Shown here: one piece after another, positions 26,530 through 35,201 of the stretch
Position numbering within the stretch: the stretch's first letter is position 1
Layout of the letters: the number at the start of each line of letters is the position of its first letter
Assembly (NCBI GenBank): GCA_002347285.1
Contig: DDXW01000044.1
Location: 1-51,130, forward strand
From: Rhodocyclaceae bacterium UBA2250
Lineage (GTDB): Bacteria > Pseudomonadota > Gammaproteobacteria > Burkholderiales > Rhodocyclaceae
Length of the DNA stretch: 51,130 nucleotides
Reading direction: 5' to 3'
Program-made: the position numbers and the translations under genes
The notes under the pieces: generated by a model
What the model saw: the letters and a program-made list of their open reading frames with translations, nothing else
The model's database searches: none
What the model was told of the DNA's origin: nothing

Positions 26530-27123
26530 TTGCAGACACTCACACACGATGCCTATCTCGCCCTGTGCGCCGGCGCGCAGGTGCTGGAGCGCGACCTCCA
26601 TGGCGACAAGGTGCTGCGCCTGGCGAACGGCGACTATCTGAAGCTGTTCCGCCGCAAGCGGCTGATTTCTTCGGCCGCCTGGTATCCCTACGCGCAGCGT
26701 TTCGCCGACAATGCCGTCGCACTGCGCCAGCGCGGCATCCCCTGCCCGGAGCTCGTCGCCGTCTATCGTATCCCGGCGGTCAAGCGCGACGCGGTGCTGT
26801 ACCACCCGCTCGCCGGCCGCACCCTGCGCGAAATCATCGCCGCCGGGGAGGAGTCGCCGGACTTGCGCGTCCGTCTCGACGATTTCATCGCCCGCCTGCA
26901 CTCCTCCGGCATCTACTTCCGTTCGCTGCATCTCGGCAACATCGTGCTGACGCCTTCGGGCGAGCTCGGCCTGATCGACATCGCCGACATGCGTGTCGGC
27001 AGCCGCCCCCTCCGCGTCCATCAGCGGCGACGCAACCTGCAGCATCTGCAGCGCGACCCGCGCGACCGGCAGTGGCTCGCCGCCGCTCCGGGATTCTTGA
27101 GCACTCTTCATGGACGATCCTGA
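26530..27123 (+). CDS. Small BUD32/toluene-tolerance-type kinase beside msbA
   Basis: A 197-residue kinase-fold protein. It begins with TTG at 26530, about ten bases after GGGAG; no ATG is available near the conserved N terminus. Kinase marks are GDYLKLFRRK, LHSSGIYFRSLHLGNIVLTP (catalytic loop with S-L-H in place of HRD) and LGLIDIADMR. Proteins annotated as toluene tolerance or BUD32-like occur next to msbA in Pseudomonas LPS loci. It overlaps the next gene by 14 bases. Catalysis is uncertain because the HRD aspartate is not obvious. Confidence 0.78.
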   Translation: MQTLTHDAYLALCAGAQVLERDLHGDKVLRLANGDYLKLFRRKRLISSAAWYPYAQRFADNAVALRQRGIPCPELVAVYRIPAVKRDAVLYHPLAGRTLREIIAAGEESPDLRVRLDDFIARLHSSGIYFRSLHLGNIVLTPSGELGLIDIADMRVGSRPLRVHQRRRNLQHLQRDPRDRQWLAAAPGFLSTLHGRS

Positions 27124-28087
27124 CTTGGATACTGCAGACCGCGACCCGTCTTGCCCCATCTGCGCAGCCCCGGCGCGTTACGACTTCAGCGGCCGCGACC
27201 TGATGTTCGATCTGCATCAGCCCTTCGACTACTACCGCTGCACCGGTTGCGGCCTGATCTTCATGCACCCCATGCCGGATGCAAAGACCATTGCTGGGTT
27301 CTACCCGCCGACCTACGATATCTACGAGGATGACGACAAGCCGGTCAAGTCGGGTATCTGGAAACGGGCCATCCTGCGCGCCCGCCTCGGTTATGCCCAT
27401 CTGGACGGCGGACCTCTGATTGCATTGGGTGCCTTGGGCGCACTGCCTGAAACCACGCCGCACTGGGTACCCGGCGGTCGCCTGCTTGACGTCGGCTGTG
27501 GCAACGGGCGCTTCCTGCGAAGCATGCGGGTGCTCGGCTGGAACGTGCAAGGTGTGGAATTAAGCGCAGACGGCGTGCGTGTCTGCCGCAAGGCCGATTT
27601 GCCGGTGCATCACGGCGACGTGGTCTCAGCAGCACTAACAGCGGAGAGTTTCGACGTGATCACCGTGCGCCACGTCATAGAGCACATTCCCGAGCCGCGG
27701 CCCTTTATGCGCGAACTGGTGCGCGTTCTTAAGCCTGGTGGGCGACTGATCATGGAGACGCCGAACAGTCAGGCACTGGGCCGGGCGTGGCTGAGCGTCA
27801 ACTGGTTCGCCAATGAGATCCCGCGCCATCTCTACCTCTACCATTCGGGCAACCTGCAGCGCCTGGCGGCCGATTACGGCCTGCATTGCGAATCGCTGCG
27901 CCTAAGTACCAGCCCGAAGATCCTGCTGAACAGCCTCGACTATATCTTGGAAAACCACGGCCGACCGTCCAAATACATCCGCTGGCGCCGCTTGCTAGCC
28001 CGGGCCTATGTTTGGTTGGCCCAGCGCAGCTGCCGCGGTGACATCGTGCACGCCTGCTTCGTCAAGCCGCTGGACGGCCAGCGCTAA
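27110..28087 (+). CDS. SAM-dependent methyltransferase with N-terminal zinc ribbon
   Basis: A 325-residue protein. CPIC at residues 16-19 and CTGC at about 44-47 form a zinc ribbon, after which comes a class I methyltransferase domain with motif I LLDVGCGNGRFL, HVIEHIPEP and LKPGGRLIMETPN. This architecture is common for sugar C-methyltransferases and related enzymes in polysaccharide clusters. It overlaps both neighbours (14 bases before, one base after), so the four genes 26530-29707 form a unit. Base composition drops in this gene relative to the LPS kinases, suggesting separate acquisition. Confidence 0.83.
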   Translation: MDDPDLDTADRDPSCPICAAPARYDFSGRDLMFDLHQPFDYYRCTGCGLIFMHPMPDAKTIAGFYPPTYDIYEDDDKPVKSGIWKRAILRARLGYAHLDGGPLIALGALGALPETTPHWVPGGRLLDVGCGNGRFLRSMRVLGWNVQGVELSADGVRVCRKADLPVHHGDVVSAALTAESFDVITVRHVIEHIPEPRPFMRELVRVLKPGGRLIMETPNSQALGRAWLSVNWFANEIPRHLYLYHSGNLQRLAADYGLHCESLRLSTSPKILLNSLDYILENHGRPSKYIRWRRLLARAYVWLAQRSCRGDIVHACFVKPLDGQR

Positions 28088-28710
28088 TGGGCTGGCTGAG
28101 CCGGCTGCGCAAGCATTTGCGTAACGAGCGCAAGCTCAGCTTGCAGCAGCGCTTTCCCGAATACCGAATTGGCCGGGCTTCGTACGGCGACCTGACGGTG
28201 CGCTCGTGGAAGGAAGGAGCGGCGCTAGAAATCGGTGCCTTCTGTTCGCTGGCCGCCGGTGTGAAAATTTTTCTCGGTGGCGAGCACCGGACCGACTGGG
28301 TCACCACCTTTCCATTTCCCAAGTTGTGGCCAGAAGTAGCCGGACAGATTTCCGGGCATCCTAGGACACGCGGTGATGTCCGAATCGGTAACGATGTCTG
28401 GATAGGTACCGAGGCGGTGATTACATCCGGCGTCACCATTGGGGATGGGGCCGTTATCGGCCTGCGCGCAGTGGTAACCCGGGATGTGCCGCCCTACACC
28501 ATCGTCGCCGGCAACCCGGCGCGGCCGGTCCGCCTACGTTTCCCGGATGAACAGGCAGCCCGACTACAGGAAATTGCCTGGTGGAACTGGGAGGATGAGC
28601 GTATCCGCCGTTACATGCCGCTGCTGCTCGCCGACGACATAGTCGCCTTCATTGCCGCCTGCGACCTTGAGGCCGCCGGCGGCCCGGCATACGGATCTGC
28701 CGATGAGTAA
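28087..28710 (+). CDS. CatB-type hexapeptide-repeat O-acetyltransferase
   Basis: A 207-residue acyl-CoA-dependent acetyltransferase with a left-handed beta-helix. Repeats are visible from RIGNDVWIGTEAVITSGV to IGDGAVIGLRAVVT, and the CatB-like insert EHRTDWVTTFPF precedes them. The end (DVPPYTIVAGNPARPVRLRF) is the standard cap. In a polysaccharide cluster it should acetylate a core or O-chain sugar; the same fold also inactivates chloramphenicol or streptogramins, but context disfavours that. The start codon overlaps the methyltransferase stop by one base; the next gene starts inside its end. Confidence 0.85.
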   Translation: MGWLSRLRKHLRNERKLSLQQRFPEYRIGRASYGDLTVRSWKEGAALEIGAFCSLAAGVKIFLGGEHRTDWVTTFPFPKLWPEVAGQISGHPRTRGDVRIGNDVWIGTEAVITSGVTIGDGAVIGLRAVVTRDVPPYTIVAGNPARPVRLRFPDEQAARLQEIAWWNWEDERIRRYMPLLLADDIVAFIAACDLEAAGGPAYGSADE

Positions 28711-29707
28711 ACTTTTGATACTTTCCAAGGGCGAGGATTCCTCTTCCACGCGCTATCGTGCCCTGCAGTTCTTCCCGCGCTGGCATGCCGCCGGATTCGA
28801 GCCGATGCATGTCACCGCGTCCGGCGGGCCGGGCGCAGTAGCGAACATGCTGCGCGCCGCGCGGCGGGCCGACATCGTCATCGTCCTGCGCAAGACCTTT
28901 CCGCGCCTGCTGCTGTGGCTGCTGCGCCGGGCGGCGAAGAAGCTGGTCTTCGATTTCGACGATGCCATCTTCTGCAACACCGACGGCAGCCCTTCGGCCA
29001 CCCGCATGGCGCGCTTCGCCGCCATGGCCCGCTGCTGCGACCACATCTGCGCCGGCAACGCCTTCCTCGCGCAGCGCGCCGCCCGTTTCAATCCCGCGGT
29101 GACGATCGTCCCCACTGCGCTCGAGACCACCAAGTATCAGGTGACTGCCGCAAAACCGACCGAGACGATTGATCTGGTCTGGATCGGCAGCAGTTCGACG
29201 AAAAAGTATCTCGTCGACGCCCTTCCCTGGCTCGCCGCAGCCGCCAAGACGATACCCAACTTGCGCCTCAAGATCATCGCCGACTTCGATCTGCCTGGCT
29301 GCGGAATACCGACCGTTGCCGTGCCCTGGCAGGCTGAGAGCGAGGCCCAAGAGCTCGCCAGCGCCCACATCGGCATCGCGCCGATGCGCGACGACGACTG
29401 GAGCCGCGGCAAGTGCGCGCTCAAGGTGCTGCAGTACATGGCCGCCGGTCTGCCGGTCGTCTCCTCCGATTGCGGAGCCAATGCGGAAATTGTGCGCGAG
29501 GGCGAAACCGGCTTTCTCGTAGCATCCCCCCGGGAATGGGCAGAGCGGATTGCGTTGCTGGCCAACGACCAGGCTCTCCGTCAGCGTCTGGGGCATGCGG
29601 GACGCCAGCGCGCCGAGACAGGATATTCGATCGAAAGCGCCTTTGATCGGCTGCGGACCGCAATCAATGGTTGCTTGGAATTGCCGCAGGAACGGCAACG
29701 ACGATAG
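28703..29707 (+). CDS. GT4-family glycosyltransferase
   Basis: A 334-residue glycosyltransferase of the GT-B fold. The N terminus LLILSKGEDSSSTRYRALQ and the DFDDAIF motif are seen in family 4 enzymes that act on lipid-linked sugars. The donor domain contains VWIGSSSTKKYL, IGIAPMRDDDWSRGKCALK and LKVLQYMAAGLPVV. ATG 28703 lies eight bases before the end of the acetyltransferase gene; the longer frame is rejected because its first 17 codons overlap that gene. It converges with the GT39-like gene and overlaps it by 44 bases. Donor and acceptor cannot be named. Confidence 0.83.
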   Translation: MSKLLILSKGEDSSSTRYRALQFFPRWHAAGFEPMHVTASGGPGAVANMLRAARRADIVIVLRKTFPRLLLWLLRRAAKKLVFDFDDAIFCNTDGSPSATRMARFAAMARCCDHICAGNAFLAQRAARFNPAVTIVPTALETTKYQVTAAKPTETIDLVWIGSSSTKKYLVDALPWLAAAAKTIPNLRLKIIADFDLPGCGIPTVAVPWQAESEAQELASAHIGIAPMRDDDWSRGKCALKVLQYMAAGLPVVSSDCGANAEIVREGETGFLVASPREWAERIALLANDQALRQRLGHAGRQRAETGYSIESAFDRLRTAINGCLELPQERQRR

Positions 29708-31127
29708 CGTCTCCGGCTTTGTTGGTGAAGCGCTGGACTTGCTCGAGCTGGTTGCGGCGCAGCCACTCTTCGATATCGCGATTCTTGCGCGAGAGCGAAA
29801 GAACGATCAGGTCGTAGCGGTGTTCCGCCACCTCGGTTGCCATGCGTTCCGGTTCGAACGGTTGAAAGCGCTTGCCGGAAAAGCGCTTGCCGGCGTAATA
29901 GGCCACCCTGGCCTCGCCGATATATACGCGGTCGAGATCGGCGGCATTCTTGGCCAGCCACTCGCCTGCCTCCACGTAGTGCTGCTTTCCGGGACCGGTG
30001 GAAATCGCGTTGGCTGCCATGATGGCGAGACAGGTGGCAACCATCGGGTATTTCCAGCGCGGGAAGCGCTCGATCAGCTTATGCAATCCATATCCCGTGA
30101 TGGGTGCAGCAAAGACCAGCAAGGGCGCGATATAGCGCCCGGCCAGAAACTGCAGGTCGAGAACAAATACGCACAGCACCAGAGAATAGGTGAGAAACCC
30201 CCATGCAAACAACGCCGAGCGGCTGAGCAATGCGGATGTCTTTTCCGTGGCGAACGCATAGGCCAGCGGCACGGAGAGCAAGCCCAATTTGCCGAAGAAC
30301 TTGAGAGGAACGATGGCCAGGGAACCGAAGAAAAGGATGGTCCCGGCATTGTCCCGCGCATAATCGATCAGGCTGGGGGCCAGCGCGGCCGTCTTTGCAT
30401 CGAAGCCGGTCAGTCTGAAACGGCTCATGTCGCCAAGCAGTCTGCCAGGCAACGTCCCGCCGGTCACGGTCAGCACAAGCAGCGCAAGCAGGCCCAGCAG
30501 CGGCAGCGTCGCGAGCATGAACAGAGTCCGCCAGCGCCGCTCTTGGGGCGCCGAAAAGAATTGCCATCCCCACAACGCCACGAAAAGGGACAGGGCTTCC
30601 GGGCGGAACAGCGCCGCAACAAGCAAGGCAAGCTGCACCCACAGCGCCGCGCGCCAATCCGGCTTAACGGTCCAGCGCAACGCCAGCCAGAACGACAGCA
30701 TGATGAAGAACCATGCCCCATACTCGCGCAGCAATTCATTGCGATAGCTGTTGAAGGCCGGCAAGGACAGGATGACGAGGCAGGTCGGCCAGACGGCGGG
30801 CGGAAAGATCCGCGTGGAACAGGACAGCAGCAAGGTACAGCAACCCGCCATGAACAGTGCGTTCAGGATCTGGCCGGCGGTTTCCGGTTCCAGCCCCGTC
30901 ACCTTGGCCAGCAGTGCCATCAAGATAGGCAGCAAGGGCCAATTGAATTTCTGCTGGGCGGCGGACCAGCCCTGGTCGAGAAACGCCCTGGCCGATTCGA
31001 CATAAAGGATGCCATCGCGATTGATGACGCTTTGCTGAACGGCAATGAACGACAAGACCAAGCTGCCGAGAAAGACCACCCTTCCCGGAGTGACAGCTTC
31101 GAGCAATGCGCGGTTATTGAAGTTCAT
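29664..31127 (-). CDS. GT-C (family 39-like) membrane glycosyltransferase
   Basis: A 487-residue polytopic membrane protein with about ten hydrophobic segments. INRDGILYVESARAFLDQGW near residue 37 is the periplasmic loop with the catalytic Asp typical of ArnT/PMT-family enzymes, which use polyprenyl-phosphate sugars. A soluble C-terminal tail (about 390-487) follows. It lies 15 bases downstream of the carbamoyltransferase gene on the same strand, so the two are probably co-transcribed. It has the lowest GC of the LPS region, a sign of transfer. It may add a sugar to lipid A or core on the periplasmic side. Confidence 0.75.
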   Translation of the reverse strand: MNFNNRALLEAVTPGRVVFLGSLVLSFIAVQQSVINRDGILYVESARAFLDQGWSAAQQKFNWPLLPILMALLAKVTGLEPETAGQILNALFMAGCCTLLLSCSTRIFPPAVWPTCLVILSLPAFNSYRNELLREYGAWFFIMLSFWLALRWTVKPDWRAALWVQLALLVAALFRPEALSLFVALWGWQFFSAPQERRWRTLFMLATLPLLGLLALLVLTVTGGTLPGRLLGDMSRFRLTGFDAKTAALAPSLIDYARDNAGTILFFGSLAIVPLKFFGKLGLLSVPLAYAFATEKTSALLSRSALFAWGFLTYSLVLCVFVLDLQFLAGRYIAPLLVFAAPITGYGLHKLIERFPRWKYPMVATCLAIMAANAISTGPGKQHYVEAGEWLAKNAADLDRVYIGEARVAYYAGKRFSGKRFQPFEPERMATEVAEHRYDLIVLSLSRKNRDIEEWLRRNQLEQVQRFTNKAGDAIVVAVPAAIPSNH

Positions 31128-31142
31128 TGCACCGCTGTCGGC

Positions 31143-32891
31143 TCAGGAGTCATCCTTGATGACCAGAATATCCTCCATGATCAGGTACTGCAGGTCCGAT
31201 CCGAAGAACATGTTGAGCGCATCCGTCGGCGAGCAGATCATCGGCTCGCCGCGGCGGTTGAGCGAGGTGTTGAGGACCACGCCGTTGCCGGTGAGTTTTT
31301 CCAGCTCGACCATCAGGTCGTAGTAGCGCGGGTTGAACTCGCGCTTGAGCACCTGGGCGCGCGCCGTGCCGTCCTCATGCACGACTTCCGGGACGCGCGC
31401 CTTCCATTCCTCCGCCACCTCGAAAGTGAAGGTCATGAAGGGCGCCGGGTGGTTCGACTGCAGCATCTGCGGCCCGACGCGGTCGAGCATCGACGGGCAG
31501 AAGGGCCGCCAGCGCTCGCGGAACTTGATCTGCGCGTTGATGCGGTCGGCCACCCCCTTCACGCTCGGGCAGCCGAGGATCGAGCGGCCGCCGAGGGCGC
31601 GCGGGCCGAACTCCATGCGGCCCTGGAACCAGGCGACCGGGTTGCCGTCAGCGAGGATCCGGGCGATCCGGCGCGGCACCTCGACCTCGCCGTTCTCGAT
31701 CTTCCGCCACTGCGGCTTGTCGGGGTGAGCCTCGCAGGCGGCGATCACCTGCTCGTTGCTGTAGCGCGGTCCGAGATAGACATGCTCCATCTTCTCGACC
31801 GGCACGCCGCGTTGCACCGAGACGTAGGAGGCCGCGCCGATCGCGGTGCCGGCATCGCCCGAGGCGGGCTGGACGAACAGCTCCTTGACCTCCGGCCGGG
31901 CGATGATTTTCTGGTTGAGCTTGACGTTGAGCGCGCCGCCGCCGGCGAAGACGAGCTTGCCGGTTTCGCGAATGATGTCGCCGAGGTAGTAGTCCATCAT
32001 CTGCAGCGCGAGGTCCTCGAACAGCGCCTGCATGCTCGCGGCGTAATGGATATAGGGATCGTCGGCGATGTCGCCCTCGCGCTTCGGGCCGAGCCACGCG
32101 ACCAGCTTCGGCGAGAAGTAGAAGCCCTTGCCGTTTTCCTTGTAGCGCCGCAGGCCGATGACGTTGACGTAGTCGGTATTGACGATCAGCTCGCCGTTCT
32201 CGAACTTGGCGAGGCGCGAGAAGTCGTAGCGCGACGGGTCGCCGTAGGGCGCCATGCCCATCACCTTGTATTCGCCGTCGAGCATCTCGAAGCCGAGGTA
32301 TTCGGTGAGCGCGCCGTAGAGCCCGCCGAGCGAGTCGGGGTCGAAGAACTCCTTGATCTTGGTGATGCGGCCGTTCTCGCCGACGCCGAAGAAGGTGGTG
32401 GCATATTCGCCCTTGCCGTCGATGCCGAGGATCGCGGTCTTCTCCTGGAAGCCGGAGCAGTGGTAGGCGCTGGAGGCGTGGGTCAGGTGGTGCTCGACCG
32501 GCACGATCTCGACCTTGCCCAGGTCGAAGCCCAGTTCCTGCAGGCAACCCTCGATGCGCTTCCGGTAGCGCCGGTAACGGCGGTTGCCGTTCAGGATGGC
32601 ATCGATGCCGCGGTCGGGTGCGTACCAGTAACGCCTGGCATAGTGCCAGCGCGCCTTCTCGAAGATGCCGATCGGCGCGAACGGGATCGCCACCGCATCG
32701 ACATCGGACGGCTTGATGCCGGCGAAGTCGAGGCAAAACTTCGCCGCCTCGAGCGGCATGCGGCCCTTGGCGTGCTTGTCGCGGATGAAGCGCTCCTCTT
32801 CGGCGGCCGCCACCAGCCTGCCGTCGATGTAGAGCGCCGCGGAGGGGTCGTGCGACACCGCGCCCGACAACCCGAGTATGGTCAATGCCAC
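31143..32891 (-). CDS. NodU/CmcH family carbamoyltransferase (WapO-like)
   Basis: A 582-residue carbamoyltransferase that would move a carbamoyl group from carbamoyl phosphate to a sugar hydroxyl. The Kae1-like half has LGLSGAVSHDPSAALYIDG, VEHHLTHASSAYH with the metal-binding histidines and FAGGGALNVKLNQ; the C-terminal half has QGRMEFGPRALGGRSIL and NTSLNRRGEPM. GTG 32891 is chosen because it gives the normal N terminus; a longer frame to 32933 adds 14 atypical residues. In Pseudomonas aeruginosa a homologous gene in the core cluster carbamoylates heptose II. It is divergent from waaC with 58 bases between them. Confidence 0.9.
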   Translation of the reverse strand: MALTILGLSGAVSHDPSAALYIDGRLVAAAEEERFIRDKHAKGRMPLEAAKFCLDFAGIKPSDVDAVAIPFAPIGIFEKARWHYARRYWYAPDRGIDAILNGNRRYRRYRKRIEGCLQELGFDLGKVEIVPVEHHLTHASSAYHCSGFQEKTAILGIDGKGEYATTFFGVGENGRITKIKEFFDPDSLGGLYGALTEYLGFEMLDGEYKVMGMAPYGDPSRYDFSRLAKFENGELIVNTDYVNVIGLRRYKENGKGFYFSPKLVAWLGPKREGDIADDPYIHYAASMQALFEDLALQMMDYYLGDIIRETGKLVFAGGGALNVKLNQKIIARPEVKELFVQPASGDAGTAIGAASYVSVQRGVPVEKMEHVYLGPRYSNEQVIAACEAHPDKPQWRKIENGEVEVPRRIARILADGNPVAWFQGRMEFGPRALGGRSILGCPSVKGVADRINAQIKFRERWRPFCPSMLDRVGPQMLQSNHPAPFMTFTFEVAEEWKARVPEVVHEDGTARAQVLKREFNPRYYDLMVELEKLTGNGVVLNTSLNRRGEPMICSPTDALNMFFGSDLQYLIMEDILVIKDDS

Positions 32892-32949
32892 TGATCTGTT
32901 TCCGTCAAAAAACCGAAGTATACAGGCGGCCACTTATAATCCGCCGGCC

Positions 32950-33918
32950 ATGCGCATCCTGCTCGTCAAGACCTCCTCGCTCGGCGATGTCATCCACAAC
33001 CTGCCGGTCGCCAGCGACATCCGGCGCCGCCTGCCGGATGCGCGGATCGACTGGGTGGTGGAGGAAGGCTTCGCCGAAATCCCGCGCCTGCATCCGATGG
33101 TGCGCCGAGTGATTCCGGTCGCCGTGCGGCGCTGGCGCACGGCGCCGCTTTCGCCCGCGACCTGGCGGGAAATCGCCGCGTTCCGCCGCTCAGTTCGCCG
33201 CCCTACCAGAGCCGAGTCTTACGATGCGGTGCTCGACACCCAGGGTCTCGTCAAAAGCGCGCTGCTCGCGGCGCAGGCGCATGGACCGAAGCTCGGCTAT
33301 GCCGCGGACTCTGCGCGCGAGCCGCTCGCGACGCGCTTCTACGACCGCCGCTTCAGCATCCAGAAAAAACTGCACGCGGTCGAGCGCAACCGCCGGCTCG
33401 CCGCCGCCGCGCTCGGCTACGCGCTCGACGACCTGCCGCTCGACTATGGCATCGCCGCCGATCCGTTCGCCGCCGACTGGCTTCCCGCCGGCGACTACGC
33501 GGTATTGCTCACCGCCACGAGCCGGACCGACAAGGAATGGCCGGAGGAGAACTGGCGGGCGCTCGGCGCCGCGCTGATCGCCGCCGGGCTGCGCTGCGTG
33601 CTGCCCGGCGGCAGCGCGGCGGAACGCGAGCGCGCCGCGCGGCTGGCGCAGTCGCTCGGCCGCGCCGTCGCCGCTCCACCGATGAACCTGGAGGAACTGG
33701 CCGGCCTCACGGCCGGGGCGAAGCTCGTCGTCGGCGTCGATACCGGCCTCGTGCACCTGGCGGCCGCGCTCGGGCGGCCGACGCTCGCGCTCTATTGCGC
33801 CTCCGATCCCGCGCTGACCGGCGTGCTGGGCGTCGCGCCGCACCGCAATCTCGGCGGCGCCGGCGCGCCGCCCGCCGCCGGCGCGGTCGTGGCGGCCGCG
33901 CTGGAACTGCTCGGCTAG
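32950..33918 (+). CDS. waaC: LPS heptosyltransferase I
   Basis: A 322-residue GT9-family enzyme that adds the first heptose to Kdo2-lipid A. The start MRILLVKTSSLGDVIHNLP is diagnostic, and VGVDTGLVHLAAALGRPTLALY is the ADP-heptose-binding block. ATG 32950 is chosen over an upstream frame extension of 24 codons. waaA follows after five bases. Length and motifs match waaC rather than waaF. Confidence 0.95.
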   Translation: MRILLVKTSSLGDVIHNLPVASDIRRRLPDARIDWVVEEGFAEIPRLHPMVRRVIPVAVRRWRTAPLSPATWREIAAFRRSVRRPTRAESYDAVLDTQGLVKSALLAAQAHGPKLGYAADSAREPLATRFYDRRFSIQKKLHAVERNRRLAAAALGYALDDLPLDYGIAADPFAADWLPAGDYAVLLTATSRTDKEWPEENWRALGAALIAAGLRCVLPGGSAAERERAARLAQSLGRAVAAPPMNLEELAGLTAGAKLVVGVDTGLVHLAAALGRPTLALYCASDPALTGVLGVAPHRNLGGAGAPPAAGAVVAAALELLG

Positions 33919-33923
33919 CGTTC

Positions 33924-35201
33924 ATGGCGGCCCGCCTGCTCTACACCCTCGCGATCCACGCCCTGCTGCCCTGGGCTGCCTTGCACCTGCTGTGGCGCGC
34001 GCGCCGCCAGCCGGAATACCTGCGCCACTGGGGCGAGCGCTTCGGCAGCTTCAGGTTGCGGCCGCCCGGCCCGCTGATCTGGATCCACGCCGTCTCGGTC
34101 GGCGAGACGCGCGCCGCCCAGCCGCTGATCGCGGCGCTGAAGGCGCGCTACCCGGACCACCGCATCCTGCTCACCCACATGACGCCGACCGGACGCGCGA
34201 CGTCGAAATCGCTGTTCGGTGGCGAGGTCACGCGCGTCTATCTGCCCTACGACACGCCGTGGGCGATGCGGCGCTTTCTGCGCCATTTCCGGCCTGCGAT
34301 CGGACTCGTCATGGAAACCGAACTGTGGCCGAACCTGATCGCGGCCTGCCGCGCGCAAGGCGTGCCGCTGCTGCTGGTCAATGCGCGGCTGTCGGCAAAG
34401 TCGGCGCGCCGCTACGCACGCTTCCCGCGGCTCACGCGCGCGGCGCTCCGGGGGCTGGCGGCCGTCGCCGCGATCGGCGCGGACGACGCCAGCCGGCTGC
34501 GCGCACTCGGGGCGCACGACGTCGCCGTATTCGGCAACATGAAATTCGACATCGAGCCGCCGGCCGCACAGCTGGAACTCGGCCAAACCTTCCGCGCCCG
34601 CATCGGCATGCGGCCGGTGTTCCTCTGCGCGAGCACGCGCGAGGGCGAGGAGACGTTGATCCTCGACGCCTGGAACGCAAAACTCGGCGCTGGCGAGGCG
34701 GCGCCCGCACCCCTGCTCGTCATCGTCCCGCGCCATCCACAGCGCTTCGCCGAGGTCGCGCAACTCGTCGAAGCGCGCGGGTTGAAACTGCAACGCCGCT
34801 CCGACGGCGCGCCAGTCGCGGCGGACACCCAGGTCTGGCTCGGCGACAGCATGGGCGAACTGTTCGCCTATTACGCGGCATCGGATGTTTCCTGCGTCGG
34901 CGGCAGCCTGCTCGACTACGGCAGCCAGAACCTGATCGAGCCCTGCGCCGTCGGCGTGCCCGTGCTGATCGGCCCCTCGACCTTCAATTTCGCCGAAGCG
35001 GCGCGCGACGCCCTGGCGGCCGGCGCGGCGCGTCAGTTCGGCGACGCGGTGGCGCTGGTAAGCGAAGCATTGGCGCTGTTGGCGGATGCGCCGCGCCGCG
35101 CGGTCATGGCGGAAGCCGGGCGCGCCTTCGCCGCGCAGCACCGCGGCGCGACGGCGCGCACGCTGGCGCTGATGAAACGCTTTACTGCAGCAGCGCGTTG
35201 A
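33924..35201 (+). CDS. waaA: Kdo transferase WaaA (KdtA)
   Basis: A 425-residue inner-membrane-anchored glycosyltransferase that adds Kdo to lipid IVA. An N-terminal membrane segment (about 1-22) precedes the GT-B fold; WIHAVSVGETRAAQPLI, ILLTHMTPTGR, METELWPNLI and GGSLLDYGSQNLIEP are family motifs. It begins five bases after waaC and converges with tolC, overlapping it by 20 bases. Copy B of the 24-bp repeat is inside the gene (34680-34703) and encodes KLGAGEAA. Confidence 0.96.
   Translation: MAARLLYTLAIHALLPWAALHLLWRARRQPEYLRHWGERFGSFRLRPPGPLIWIHAVSVGETRAAQPLIAALKARYPDHRILLTHMTPTGRATSKSLFGGEVTRVYLPYDTPWAMRRFLRHFRPAIGLVMETELWPNLIAACRAQGVPLLLVNARLSAKSARRYARFPRLTRAALRGLAAVAAIGADDASRLRALGAHDVAVFGNMKFDIEPPAAQLELGQTFRARIGMRPVFLCASTREGEETLILDAWNAKLGAGEAAPAPLLVIVPRHPQRFAEVAQLVEARGLKLQRRSDGAPVAADTQVWLGDSMGELFAYYAASDVSCVGGSLLDYGSQNLIEPCAVGVPVLIGPSTFNFAEAARDALAAGAARQFGDAVALVSEALALLADAPRRAVMAEAGRAFAAQHRGATARTLALMKRFTAAAR
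34680..34703 (+). repeat. 24-bp backbone repeat, copy B (in waaA)
   Basis: Reads AAACTCGGCGCT then GGCGAGGCGGCG, identical to copy A in mutY on the other strand. It is in frame within waaA and encodes KLGAGEAA. Confidence 0.75.

Noticed and set aside
29550..32894. 1114-codon plus-strand frame opposite the GT-C and carbamoyltransferase genes
   Set aside because: High-GC shadow frame; text is His/Asp/Arg-rich with no domain.
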